A DNA stretch of 64,000 bases from Dichetophora obliterata (lineage: Eukaryota; Arthropoda; Insecta; Diptera; Sciomyzidae), in contig OY986436.1 of NCBI GenBank assembly GCA_963920525.1, positions 93,241,910 to 93,305,909 of the forward strand, given 5' to 3'. A model generated the notes under the pieces. The model had not been told where the DNA came from and made no database searches. It saw only the letters and a program-made list of their open reading frames with translations. Below, piece by piece: positions 45,704 to 56,055 of this stretch. Made by a program: the position numbers and the translations under genes. The number at the start of each line of letters is the position of its first letter. Position 1 is the stretch's first letter.

Positions 45704-46058
45704 CGTTTTCGTTTATTTGTTGGGAGCAGGGCACATACCGAACGTTCCGAGAAGAGTATACACTGAGTGTGCTCGGAAAACTCTGAATTAATAAAATATC
45801 AAAACAGAACACCAATTGTTAAGGGTGTCACTTAGTATTTTGTTTTGGTCGTTTTAACAAATTAAATAAATATATTATATACAAATACATAAATATTAAA
45901 TATAAATATATTACGTGCTCGGCCATTTGATTGAGAACACGTAGAGTAACGTCGAGAACGCTTTCACCGTGCTACGAGTGTATACAAAAACACCATTAAT
46001 GTACGAGCATGGTGTTTGCTAGTTCTTGCTCTGCTCCCAACAAATAAAGGAAAACACG
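45704..46058. mobile_element. 355-bp MITE nested in left arm
   Basis: TTTATTTGTTGGGAGCAGGG at the left and the complement of CTGCTCCCAACAAATAAAGG at the right, extended by CGTTTTC/GAAAACACG. TAAT may be duplicated at both edges. An identical copy is at 47559-47913 in the right arm. Confidence 0.7.
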
Positions 46059-46199
46059 TAATGAGTCTAACGAGGACAAAGCTAAAAGGGGTATTGTTAT
46101 TAACACGTTCGCTGCCAAAATAAAATTTTGCATTAAAAAAAATACTTACAATATGTACAATATATTTACATGGCAATACAAGCAATTTATTAAAATATT

Positions 46200-46455
46200 T
46201 ACATGTATTCCAATATTTGCAAAATATTTACAAAATGTACAAAATATTTACAAAATATTTACAAAATATTTACAAAATATTTGCATAATATTTACAAAAT
46301 ATTTACAAAATATTTACAAAATATTTACATAATATTTACAAAATCTTTACAAAATATTTACAAAATGTACAAAATATTTACAAAATATTTACAAAATATT
46401 TTTCAAAATATTTACAAAGTATTTACAATATTTACAAAATGTTTATAATATTTAC
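46200..46455. repeat. 11-bp tandem repeat ATATTTACAAA (left arm)
   Basis: More than 20 units of the 11-mer with small changes. Because 11 units make 33 nt, the chance ORF here repeats KIFTKYLQNIY every 11 residues. It is not a real gene. Mirror array at 47162-47417. A looser array of the same word is at 45390-45610. Confidence 0.85.
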
Positions 46456-46624
46456 AATATATAATATGTACATATATGTGATGGGTGGTAGCGAACGTGT
46501 TAAAAGAAAGTGTTTGTGAGAAATACTACGAAAAAGCTTTCAAACTAGTAAAAGAGCTCTTGAAAGCAGTGGTCGGTTCAAAAAAGAATCGAAACTCAAA
46601 GAAAAAAACTTAATGAAAAATAAA

Positions 46625-46990
46625 GGCCCAAACATAATAGCCTCGAGTTGGCTGGTAATGTCAATTTTTATACGAATGCATAGAAATGATGCGTACAAAC
46701 CACAACAGCTCAAGGCAGCTATTTAATTTTCGTTAATACAAATGTCAAAAGTGTTTATGACTAATTCAAGTCATGCAAAATAAAATCCAATCGTCAACTG
46801 AGTCGGTTGTTGCTCAAATCAAAGATTTTGATTTTTTCAAGTTTTCTGGCAAGTCTTTCAAATCGATTGTGCTGTGTATGGTCAAATCGTTTGATAAGCT
46901 GTCAACATACATATTTTTAGCTGTCGTTTGTGAAGATTCGTATAAAAATTGACATTACCAGCCAACTCGAGGCTATTATGTTTGGGCCTT
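46625..46990. mobile_element. MITE at the palindrome centre
   Basis: GGCCCAAACATAATAGCCTC at the left and GAGGCTATTATGTTTGGGCC at the right are part of the palindrome arms and look like the terminal repeats of a MITE. The family resemblance to 408-586 supports this. The unpaired 258-bp spacer of the palindrome is the MITE interior. Confidence 0.7.
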
Positions 46991-49683
46991 TATTTTTCAT
47001 TAAGTTTTTTTCTTTGAGTTTCGATTCTTTTTTGAACCGACCACTGCTTTCAAGAGCTCTTTTACTAGTTTGAAAGCTTTTTCGTAGTATTTCTCACAAA
47101 CACTTTCTTTTAACACGTTCGCTACCACCCATCACATACATATATGTACATATTATATATTGTAAATATTATAAACATTTTGTAAATATTGTAAATACTT
47201 TGTAAATATTTTGAAAAATATTTTGTAAATATTTTGTAAATATTTTGTACATTTTGTAAATATTTTGTAAAGATTTTGTAAATATTATGTAAATATTTTG
47301 TAAATATTTTGTAAATATTTTGTAAATATTATGCAAATATTTTGTAAATATTTTGTAAATATTTTGTAAATATTTTGTACATTTTGTAAATATTTTGCAA
47401 ATATTGGAATACATGTAAATATTTTAATAAATTGCTTGTATTGCCATGTAAATATATTGTACATATTGTAAGTATTTTTTTTAATGTAAAATTTTATTTT
47501 GGCAGCGAACGTGTTAATAACAATACCCCTTTCAGCTTTGTCCTCGTTAGACTCATTACGTGTTTTCCTTTATTTGTTGGGAGCAGAGCAAGAACTAGCA
47601 AACACCATGCTCGTACATTAATGGTGTTTTTGTATACACTCGTAGCACGGTGAAAGCGTTCTCGACGTTACTCTACGTGTTCTCAATCAAATGGCCGAGC
47701 ACGTAATATATTTATATTTAATATTTATGTATTTGTATATAATATATTTATTTAATTTGTTAAAACGACCAAAACAAAATACTAAGTGACACCCTTAACA
47801 ATTGGTGTTCTGTTTTGATATTTTATTAATTCAGAGTTTTCCGAGCACACTCAGAGTATACTCTTCTCGGAACGTTCGGTATGTGCCCTGCTCCCAACAA
47901 ATAAACGAAAACGCATATTAAAACTTTTCAAAATTTTCTATCTTCTCTTTTTGGTTTTATCTTTTAGTTAATTTTTATCAAAACAAATCTCTCTTGACCA
48001 ACAGAAGCTTTTTGTAAATATTGTAAATATTAATATTGTATTAATATTTAATAAAAATTTGTTTAGTTTTGTAAATATTGTAAATAATTCCTAAATATTG
48101 TAATCAATGTAAAATTCTATTCAATTTGGTTCAATTTTGTAAATTCTGTAAATATTTTGTAAATTTTGCAAATTGTAAATACTTTGTAAATATTGTAATT
48201 TTTTGTAAATATTTTGTAAATATTATTAGGTTAAGTTGTTAGCTTAGGATTATTTACATACGATGAAATTAAATTAAAATGTTTGCCGCTTCAGTTAGTT
48301 TGTAAGTTATTATATTAAATAATAAGATTTTCATTTAGTTTGTAACATATTATATTACATAATAAGATTTTCATTTAGTTTGTAACATATTATATCATAT
48401 AATAAGATTTTCGTTTAGTTCTTAATGTATTATATTATATAATAAGAATTCATTTTAGTTTGTACGTTATTATATTATATAATTAGCCATATAGTTTGTA
48501 AGTATTATATTAAATAATAAGATTAACATTGAAATTTATTTGGAATTTTATTTTAATTACCTAAAAACCTTAATGCATCAGCAACTGCATCTGCTACGTT
48601 CTTGTCTGGTTTGGAAGATATATTTTTGGTGGTGGTTTGTATATAATTATTTTTTTCAGATCTTTTATTATCTCTTCTTATCTGGTTTGGAAGATATATT
48701 TTTGGTGGTGGTTTGTATATAATTATTTTTTTAATTAATATAATAATTTGAATAACGCAAAATATATAAAGTTATCTAAAGAAATACTTTGCAATCAATT
48801 TCCGTTCTCCTTTTCAGATTTGAGAGAAATATATTTGGTGTTGGTTTGTATAATTTTTAAAATAAATATAAAAATATGGACAACACTTAATATAAATTTA
48901 ATTTAATTTAAATTTTCTAATAGGTATATTCTAAATAAATAATAGGAAAAATTTGTAAAGGGCATTCTTTTGTTCTGTTAATGAACAAACATTTGTTGAA
49001 GTCATTACTAAGCAATAATTATTTCATTAGCCGAATCAGAAATCCGTATTCTATTCGGCTAATGAAATATCTGAAAATCAAAATATGAAAATCAAAATAT
49101 ACCTAGCTACAAAAAAATCAGAACAAAAATTTCCAGCTATTAAGAAGAAATAAATTTGGCAACGCATTGACACTTGCTACATTTGGTAAATTGCAAGAAA
49201 TCTGCTTTGCTTCATTTCTTTCATAAATCTTGCAATTTACCAAATGTAGCCAAATGTAATAAGAATGACAACAATGCGATTTATATTCAAATAGGAAGAA
49301 ACAGGCAAGGCCATTAAAAAAAACCAATCTTTTTGCTCCCTTGTGCACACAGGCGAAGTTATTAAAAATATAGAAAACAAAATGTAAACAAACATTTTTT
49401 TTTCTATAATAAGACCTTGAATCGATTCTATTGGGATCATAAAAGGAAGCAAGAAACCAGCAAGGCAATATATTTCTAGCTCGCTTGTGCGCACACATTT
49501 TAATTTCTAATTCGAAATCTCTCTAGTCCTAAAAGAGATTTTCGAAATTGGCTGCAAAGCGACATCGCTCTGCCGCTGCAGCTGCGCTTCAATTTTAGGA
49601 CATCTCTTGCGCACCTCACCGAGATTAAGGAGAAAAATTTAACATTGAGTGGCTGGACCTCTTCTACTCATTTATACTCTTTG
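46936..49683. repeat. Right arm of the giant palindrome
   Basis: Carries in mirror order the 11-mer array (47162-47417), 355-bp MITE (47559-47913), minisatellite (48297-48532) and both small hairpins (49020-49069, 49176-49250). ORFs in either arm, such as the 126-codon one at 49118-49498, have no recognised domain. Confidence 0.9.
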
Positions 49684-50045
49684 CATTAACCCTGTAGTGG
49701 TGGCTAAGTTCTATACACCTTACGATCGGAATCGTGTCCTAAAGGCATTTGGGGATTATCGTGGGCTACACAAAAAAGCGTTTAATCTACGTGAAGCTGG
49801 TATCGACTCTGACAACAATGTCTACATACACGAGCGCCTCACCGCAGATAATCGTAAACTACTACAAGCGGCGATTGCCTACAAGCGCCAAAAGAAAATT
49901 TATAATACTTTTACTCGTCGAGGTGTCAAAAAGCGCCAAAAGAAAATTTATAATACTTTTACTCGTCGAGGTGTCATCTGCATCAAGCTTTTAAAGATGC
50001 TGATCTTATAAATATTACCAACTACGAAGAACTTCAAAGAATTGT
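49684..50045 (+). pseudogene. ORF1 C-terminal part with internal duplication
   Basis: Encodes the FP-like domain: VVVAKFYTPYDRNRVLKAFG, then IDSDNNVYIHERLTADNRKL and KRQKKIYNTFTRRG. The last phrase occurs twice because of an exact 48-bp tandem duplication (about 49882-49977). The coiled-coil half seen in the other copy is absent, replaced by the palindrome. The upstream ATG at 49649 lies in the palindrome and is not the natural start. The frame changes near 49990 before the expected end. Confidence 0.75.
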
Positions 50046-50268
50046 ATGTGCTAGTGAGGATGGAGAGGGCAGCTGACTTATTTTCATGTTATTTTATAAT
50101 TGTTATATATATTATGCCTTTTACTTTTTTTACATACTTACTTACTTACTCACTTTACGTATTTTTCTTTTCCATCTTCCATTATGTAATTCATTCACTT
50201 TTAAACTATTCGTTCTCTTGCCGTATTTCTTTAAATGCTTTTAGTTCGTTGTTCATAAATATTTTCTT

Positions 50269-50966
50269 ATGTCAGTTGTAAATTATATGTATTTTGATGT
50301 CAAAAACAATCATAAAACTGTGATAGAAATTTTGTGTTGGCAGCATGAAGGATTAAAAATCGTTAATTTTAATGCTCGAAGTCTACATGATTTCAAGTTA
50401 GATTGCGTAAGACATGTCTTTGTAGATTCATCTGTTGATGTTATTTGTGTCTCAGAAACGTGGTTTCATGAAGATGTAAACGACTCCTATCTTAACTTTT
50501 TAAAAATTATAGGCTTTTCAGAAATGATAGAGTGGAGAAAAGAGGTGGTGGAGTTGCAATTTGTTGTAAGAATAAAGTAAATGTTGTGGGTAAATCGAAT
50601 CAATCGGAAGTAGAATTTTTGAACGTTGAAATTTTAGGCAATTTAAATAAAGTATTTGTTTCTTGCGTCTACAATCCAAATAGTAGTTGCAGTTTGGATC
50701 CCTTATTTATGTCTTTCTATAATAATTGTAACACTCTCATGCCGACTAGGTTTTCAAACAACTCTCCTCCGAGCTTACTAGACATTTTTATTATCTCCGA
50801 CGCATCAGCTATTTTGCTTTTCGATCAAATATCTTTTGTTTCCGATCACGATCTTATTTTCTGTACATTAAATATCAGAACGTCAACCGCTGAACCTTCA
50901 ACTCTTTTTAAATATAGCGATTTTAGGTCTATTGATAATAACCGTTTGCATCAGAATTTGGCTTAA
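50269..50966 (+). pseudogene. Endonuclease domain of family B, copy 2
   Basis: IVNFNARSLHDF, VICVSETWFHEDVND, a frameshift near 50520, KRGGGVAICCK, VFVSCVYNPN and QISFVSDHDLIFCTLNIR. The SDH motif is intact. The block holding GDFN in other elements is deleted between DPLF and TLMPTRFSNN (about 50705-50740), so the active site is incomplete. The sense is opposite to the copy at 28739-29473, with which it aligns well. Confidence 0.82.
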
Positions 50967-50999
50967 GTTAATTGGTCAGATTGCTAGTTTTTACAATCA

Positions 51000-52658
51000 G
51001 TGGATGAAAAGCTAAATTTTTTCATTGACGTAATGAATACTCTTTTCAATATGCACGTTCCCTTACGCACGCGTCACATCATAAATAGTAGTTGTCCATG
51101 GTTCACGCGGTCTGTTAAAGTAGCTCTCAAAAATCGTAGCAAAACATATTGTAATTGGAAGCGCAACCCCACTACCTTGAACTGGAATAAGCACAAAAGA
51201 CCGAGGAATGATGCCACATCCGCTTTCAGGCTGTCCAAATCGGTTTATTTTATATCCAAACTTAATCCTGCGCTACCCTCTATGATAATAATAACAGTGG
51301 TAATTCTGAGTCTCCGAACGCTTTTCGGTTTAATGCTGTAAGTGAATTGGACATAGCTATCTGTATAAGGAAAGTAAAATCGTATGCATCTGGGGAAGAT
51401 GGAATCTCCATTAGGTTTATTAGCTTATTTTACCTCACGTCCTTGGTCCACTCGCTCATATAATAAATCACTGCTTTACCACCTCATGCTATCCAGAGAT
51501 TTGGAAAGTAGCGACTATTCTTCCTATTGCTAAAAAGCTTGCAACCAATGCGAGTTCCGTTCAATAAGTCTTTTGTCCTCGCTGTCTAAAATATGTGAAT
51601 CGCTTATGGCGGATCAGATATCTCATCATTTAAGTCTTTTTAACCTCATGTCGCCTCTCCAGTCTGGTTTTCGGCCTGGGCACAGCTGTTCGACTGCTGT
51701 GGTAAAAATACTTGATGATATAAGAGTACCTTTTGATAATGCTGATTTGACATTGCTTTGCTTGCTGGATTTCTCAAAAGCATTTCACACCGTCAGCCAC
51801 TCTATACTCTGCAAAAAACTATCTTTAAATTTTCGTTTTTCAAAATCTGCGGTCCGTTTATTAAGAAACTATTTAGTAGGTAGGTCTCAAAGAGTTCGTG
51901 TTTGTGAAAATATTTCTATGCTAAAAAGCACTACTAGCGGAGTACCTCAAGGTTCTGTTCTTGGACCGTTGCTATTTACAATGTTTATAAATGATATTTT
52001 CAGCAAGTGCCAACACGTGACTATACATGCATATGCAGATGACCTCCAATTATACATGTCCAGGCTTATCGGCATAGTTGAAGATCTATGTGCTAGAGTT
52101 AATGAGGACTAAGCTTTGGTATCTAAATGGGCAGATGAAAATATGCTCACGTTGAACCCCACGAAATCATTTGTTTTGCCTATATCTAAAAATCCATACT
52201 ATCACGAAGATTTGCCTCCAATCCTACTTAATACCGTGAAACTGAAGCTTGCTAATAAAGCCACTAATCTTGGTTTTCAAATAAACTCATTTCTTGCCTG
52301 CGATGATCAAATAAACTCATGTGTAAAAAAAGTGTACTATCTTCTTCGATATCTCCGAATGACATCATTGTTTGTGCCCATTGAAACAAAAAAGAAACTT
52401 GTATTGCAGTTGATTATGCCGATCATAACATACTCTGAAGTCGTGTACTGCAAACTTGACTCTATGCAGCGCTCTATGTTTACGGTCTTAGAAAGTTTGA
52501 TCATATCTCTGTCTGTTGTAAAAAATTACTTGGTAGTGACTTACCAAGTTACCTTGAAGCTAGACATTGCATTTTCCTACACCGGATCATCTCTTAGCTC
52601 CCAATTTTCTTTTACTCTCATTTTTTTCTTCTTCTCTCACTCTCTACTTAGTTTCTAA
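51000..52658 (+). pseudogene. Reverse transcriptase of family B, catalytic motifs kept
   Basis: The N-terminal linker (PWFTRSVKVALKNRSKTY) is followed by several frameshifts. Then come SLSSLSKICESLMADQISHH, FRPGHSCSTAVVKILDDIRV, LLCLLDFSKAFHTVSHSILC, STTSGVPQGSVLGPLLF and HAYADDLQLYMSR (about 52027-52065). YADD and the first Asp (LDFSKAF) survive, so the motifs missing from the minus-strand copy can be seen here. A stop at 52110, after LCARVNED, and a deletion past SKLDS-like sequence near 52460 break the frame. The final 40 codons are out of frame. Confidence 0.85.
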
Positions 52659-52659
52659 A

Positions 52660-53006
52660 GAATACTTGTTCATTGTCTAAATTTAAGTCCTTTTAAGTAC
52701 AATTATATTTTTTATACAAATATTTATTTGCATTTTGTATCTTATATATAGTTATTTCCATTGTAAATTCGGCATGCAAAAGAATTGTTCTTATATGCCA
52801 ACAATTTTTTAAACTAAAAATAAATAAAGAAATAACTAAATAAAGTGTTAATATATAATACAGCTTAAACTTGTGTATTTTCAAATAATAGAAATTATTT
52901 TTGAGAAAATTTACCGTAAGATAAAACAAAAACTATTTTGAACCCACTTGAATTTATTTTGATAAGGAGGGTATGTAATGTTAATCGAAATTAAATTTAT
53001 TTAGAA
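52660..53006 (+). other. 3' end of the retrotransposon and pogo 5' leader
   Basis: 52660-52845 matches the 3' region of the minus-strand copy (GGCATGCAAAAGAATTG, TTCTTATATGCC). From about 52847 the pogo-like leader resumes until the ATG at 53007. Confidence 0.6.
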
Positions 53007-54697
53007 ATGGTGCGTACATACAAACGGAAAACGGATCGTGCCGATATATCGGAGAGTGTCGTGGCTTTGGCTGTTAAGGATGTCTTCATAAAAAATTAAC
53101 AATTCGAGGTGCAGCGTTGCAATATAATTTTAAAAAAATCAATGTTCTACAAGCGCGTTCTAATGGCAAAATCAACATGCGTCAACCAACAACTTGATTC
53201 AGACTCCGGCAATAGCAACGATGAGGAAACAAATTCCCAAGAGTAGCTGGCAGAGGAAAATATATGTCGTAGCTTATATTTACAAAGAAACAAGAATTTC
53301 AGTTGATAAAGTATTTATTAAAAGCATCCCTAATACACTATGGCCTCACCTATTCTCTAACAAGAGAACTAGCTTTTGAATATGCAGTGAGAATTAAAAT
53401 CGCGTACCCTGAATAATGGAATAAAAATAAATCTGCTGGTTTGGATTGGATAAAAAGTTCTATGCGCCGTCATCGTGAATTGTCACTTGGAAAACCAGAA
53501 AATACTAGCCTAACTAGAACAATCGGGTTTAACCAGGCAAACGTTTCCACTTTTTTCGACAATTATGCCAAAGTTATGGATAGCTAAAAGTTTGTACCGA
53601 ATCGCATATTTAATATTGATGGAACCGGCATAACAACAGTAGCACAGGCCTCAACAGTTATAGCAGCGACAGGTAAAAAGCAAATTGGTCAAATTGTGTC
53701 TGGTGAACGTGGTGAATTGGTTTCTTTCTGTGGCATTGTAAGTGCTGCTGGTACCACCATTCCACCAGTGTTCATTTTCCCACGAATAAAGTTTAAAGAC
53801 TGTTTTTTGAATGGTGCTTCTGTTGGAAGTCTGGGATTATCATCGGAAAATGGATGGATGACAGCGGAATAATTTGTGTGAGTTTTGGAACACTTAGTAA
53901 AGACTAAAGGCTGTTCAACAATGCATCGAATTCTGTTAATCATGGATAATCATGTAAGCCACGTTACAATCGAAGCAATTACTATTGCGAAAGCCAATGA
54001 AATCGTGCTGCTAACATTTCCGCCTCATTGTTCCCATCGCCTTCAGCCGCTTGATGTCGGGGTTATGGACCATTCAAATCAGCAATAAAGATTGCATTTA
54101 ATGACTGGATGAGGAATAACCCTGGCAAAGCCATAAATATTTACAATGTGGCTGAGCTTGCCAATAAAGCATTTTATAAAAGTTTTACTTTTGACAATAT
54201 CTCTAGCTTCTTAAAAAAACTCTGGGATATGGCCTATAAACAGCATAATTTTCACCGATGAAGATTTTGGTGCTGCATTTGTTACCGATCAACCTGAGAC
54301 AATACCTTATTGAACACAAGAAGATGTTCCACCTATTCCAGAATCCATTTCTAACGTTTTAAAAAAATATTATACTCATCGGCGGATTCAGATAGCGATG
54401 CTCCCAATGTCACCATAATGGAATTGGAGGAAGAGCCTGGACTTGATAAAATCGATGACGACAGTAATGAGCCACCTCTTTTTATTGACCAAAAAATTTG
54501 GTTTTGGTCAATTTTACTCTTAAGAATCAAAATGAATTCTACATTGGCAAATTTGTCACCGTCCACAGTCCTCAAGATTTCGACATTACGTTTCTAAAAA
54601 GAAAGAAGGACAGACGTATCCTGATTTGCCTGATACCAGTCAAATTTCAAAGTTATATCAAGTTGGATGTAAATTTCTCCAAATACAACATAGGATA
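53007..54697 (+). pseudogene. pogo/Tigger-like DDE transposase, broken
   Basis: Starts MVRTYKRKTDRADISESV, a common opening of pogo-type transposases, leading to the helix-turn-helix region, where a stop falls after VKDVFIKN. Later blocks: SLTRELAFEYAVRI (CENP-B-like DNA-binding part), FNIDGTGITTV (about 53610-53645; first catalytic Asp kept, usual ETG changed to GTG), VSFCGIVSAAGTTIPPVFIF, LLIMDNHVSHV (about 53935-53967; second Asp) and FPPHCSHRLQPLDVGVM (54019-54069; third Asp). The tail has FVTVHSPQDFDITFLKRKKD. At least five stops or frameshifts. The neighbouring terminal repeats fit this enzyme. Confidence 0.87.
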
Positions 54698-54799
54698 AAA
54701 GTTAATTTTGTTATTGTAATGAGGTATGTTATTATTGTCTAAAAGAAATATATAATTGAACTCTTTCCTTACATTTTTTTTAATTAATTTACAGGTTTC

Positions 54800-55054
54800 T
54801 AATGGTGTCCACAATAGCCCCTAGTAAAATCAATGGTTGTCCACACTAGCCCCGTATAAGGGGCTACTGTGGAGAAATGTAAGCTCTTTTAAAAGTAATT
54901 TAATATTACATTTGTGAAGATAAAAATTTTTTAGCTATTATTAGATGTATATATGTATAAGTAACCGCTAAAAATTAATTTATTGCAAAACTGATATATT
55001 TACATATATAATTTTATAATTATGTCAAAATTGTCCACACTAGCCCCCTCTCCC
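54800..55054. promoter_or_regulatory. Right end of pogo element with subterminal repeats
   Basis: GTCCACAATAGCCCCTAG, GTCCACACTAGCCCCG, its inverse GGGGCTACTGTGGA and the terminal GTCCACACTAGCCCCCT. The middle pair forms a small hairpin (54836-54871). Confidence 0.65.
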
Positions 55055-55121
55055 ATACATATAAGAAAAAAATATATATTAAAAAAAAAAAAACATTTTT
55101 TACTTATACTATGTTATACAT

Positions 55122-56047
55122 CAGTCATGAGCAGGAAAAAAAATTTAGTGAGCCAATGTTTTTTTTTTTAAACAAACAAACAAACTTATTCCATTATTGC
55201 TTTTGCTCATCGTTGCAAAAAAAAAAAAAACAAAATAAAAAAGTTAATGCAATAAAAAACACCAATAAGGTTACACTGATTTTCTATTTCTATAAAAAAA
55301 TTGACCAGCAACACAAAAACAAATCATGTGCAACACTTGTAACGGCACAAATATCTCAAGCGCACCGCCATGAGTAAGGCCTTTTCCACACCTGGTCAAC
55401 GCAACTCCAACTCAAGTTGCTAGCCTGTGTATTTATATCGGAACCTTCAGATTAAGCAACTTGCACGCAACAAGTTCTCGACACGTTCTCAACCTGTTCA
55501 ACGCAACGCGGCTCTCCACAATTTTCATCGGAGACTTGTTGCATCAGTTTGTTTGTTTTGTGAATGCAAGTATTTGTAGTGCAGTAGACTATATATTAAT
55601 CAAGGTGAATAAGCTAATTAATTAGTTCCTAATAAAATCTAAAAGAAGAAGAAATAGTTTGCAGGATGAATGAGCAAGTGTTAAATATTAAATTAGTGCA
55701 AGAAGTCGAAAAACATGAGTTATTATATAATAACAATTATTATATGCTGCATGCGAGTTGAAGCAAGTCTGAAAGCATTCGGTTTATAGTTGCATTGCTT
55801 TTCAACTTTTTCGCTGTTGCGTTGAAGTTGTGTTGGAATTGCGTTGACCAAGTGTGGAAAAAGCCTAAGGCTTGCATACATTTGCATGCATTTGTTGTTG
55901 TTGTTAGCAAGTTAGAAATGTGGTGAACGTCGGTTTTGTTGTTATTTTTTGAACGTGTTGTTGTTTTTACAAATGTGCAAACACAGAGTTGATAAAGCAA
56001 AATAAATTTGTCACTGAGCCAACTGCGCTTCTGAAAGCTTATGTCTG
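55122..56047. mobile_element. Non-autonomous hAT-like element, copy 2
   Basis: Ends CAGTCATGAGC and, inverted, CAGACATAAGC. The 8-bp flanks TTATACAT (55114-55121) and CTATACAT (56048-56055) match at seven of eight positions and have T2/A7. Interrupted at an internal TAA by the 488-bp MITE, at the same point where copy 1 is interrupted. Confidence 0.82.
55378..55865. mobile_element. MITE, TWA target, GGCCTTTTCC family, copy B
   Basis: Same terminal repeat and body as 2226-2690. TAA on each side (55375-55377 and 55866-55868). It sits inside hAT-like copy 2. Confidence 0.88.
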
Positions 56048-56055
56048 CTATACAT

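Larger units (their letters stand above)
43934..49683. repeat. Giant palindrome, arms about 2.74 kb
   Basis: The left arm, 43934-46677, is repeated as the reverse complement in the right arm, 46936-49683. The centre (46678-46935) is 258 bp and not self-complementary. Paired coordinates sum to 93617 through the outer 2.5 kb with no indel, then to 93613 after one 4-bp indel (ATG repeat near 46466). Only a few base differences were seen, for example in matching reading frames at 44895/48722 and 45964/47653. Outer ends are CAAAGAGTATAAATGAGTA. No matching target duplication at the edges (AGTGATAC against CATTAACC). Confidence 0.93.
49684..52850 (+). mobile_element. Family B non-LTR retrotransposon, 5'-truncated
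   Basis: It starts abruptly at the palindrome edge with coding for INPVVVAKFYTP, the middle of ORF1, and runs through endonuclease and reverse transcriptase to an AATAAATAAAG-type tail near 52820-52845. It is closely related to the minus-strand element at 26664-30580. It lies in the 5' untranslated part of the pogo-like element. TAAAGTG occurs just left of the palindrome (43924-43930) and just after the tail (52840-52846). Confidence 0.85.
43709..55054. mobile_element. pogo-like transposon, split by a 9-kb insertion
   Basis: The ends are GGAGATAGGGGGCTAGTG at the left and its near complement CACTAGCCCCCTCTCCCA at the right, with TA outside both (43707-43708 and just after 55055). Extra copies of the GGGGCTAGTGTGGAC word sit near both ends. 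The transposase gene starts at 53007. Everything from about 43934 to 52850 is inserted foreign DNA, so the original element was about 2.4 kb. Confidence 0.82.

Noticed and set aside
46200..46455. CRISPR-like array
   Set aside because: The 11-bp units are contiguous with no spacers, and the setting is eukaryotic.
43934..49683. Long terminal repeats of a Polinton or similar large DNA element
   Set aside because: No polymerase or integrase gene lies between the arms, and the 258-bp centre is only a MITE interior.
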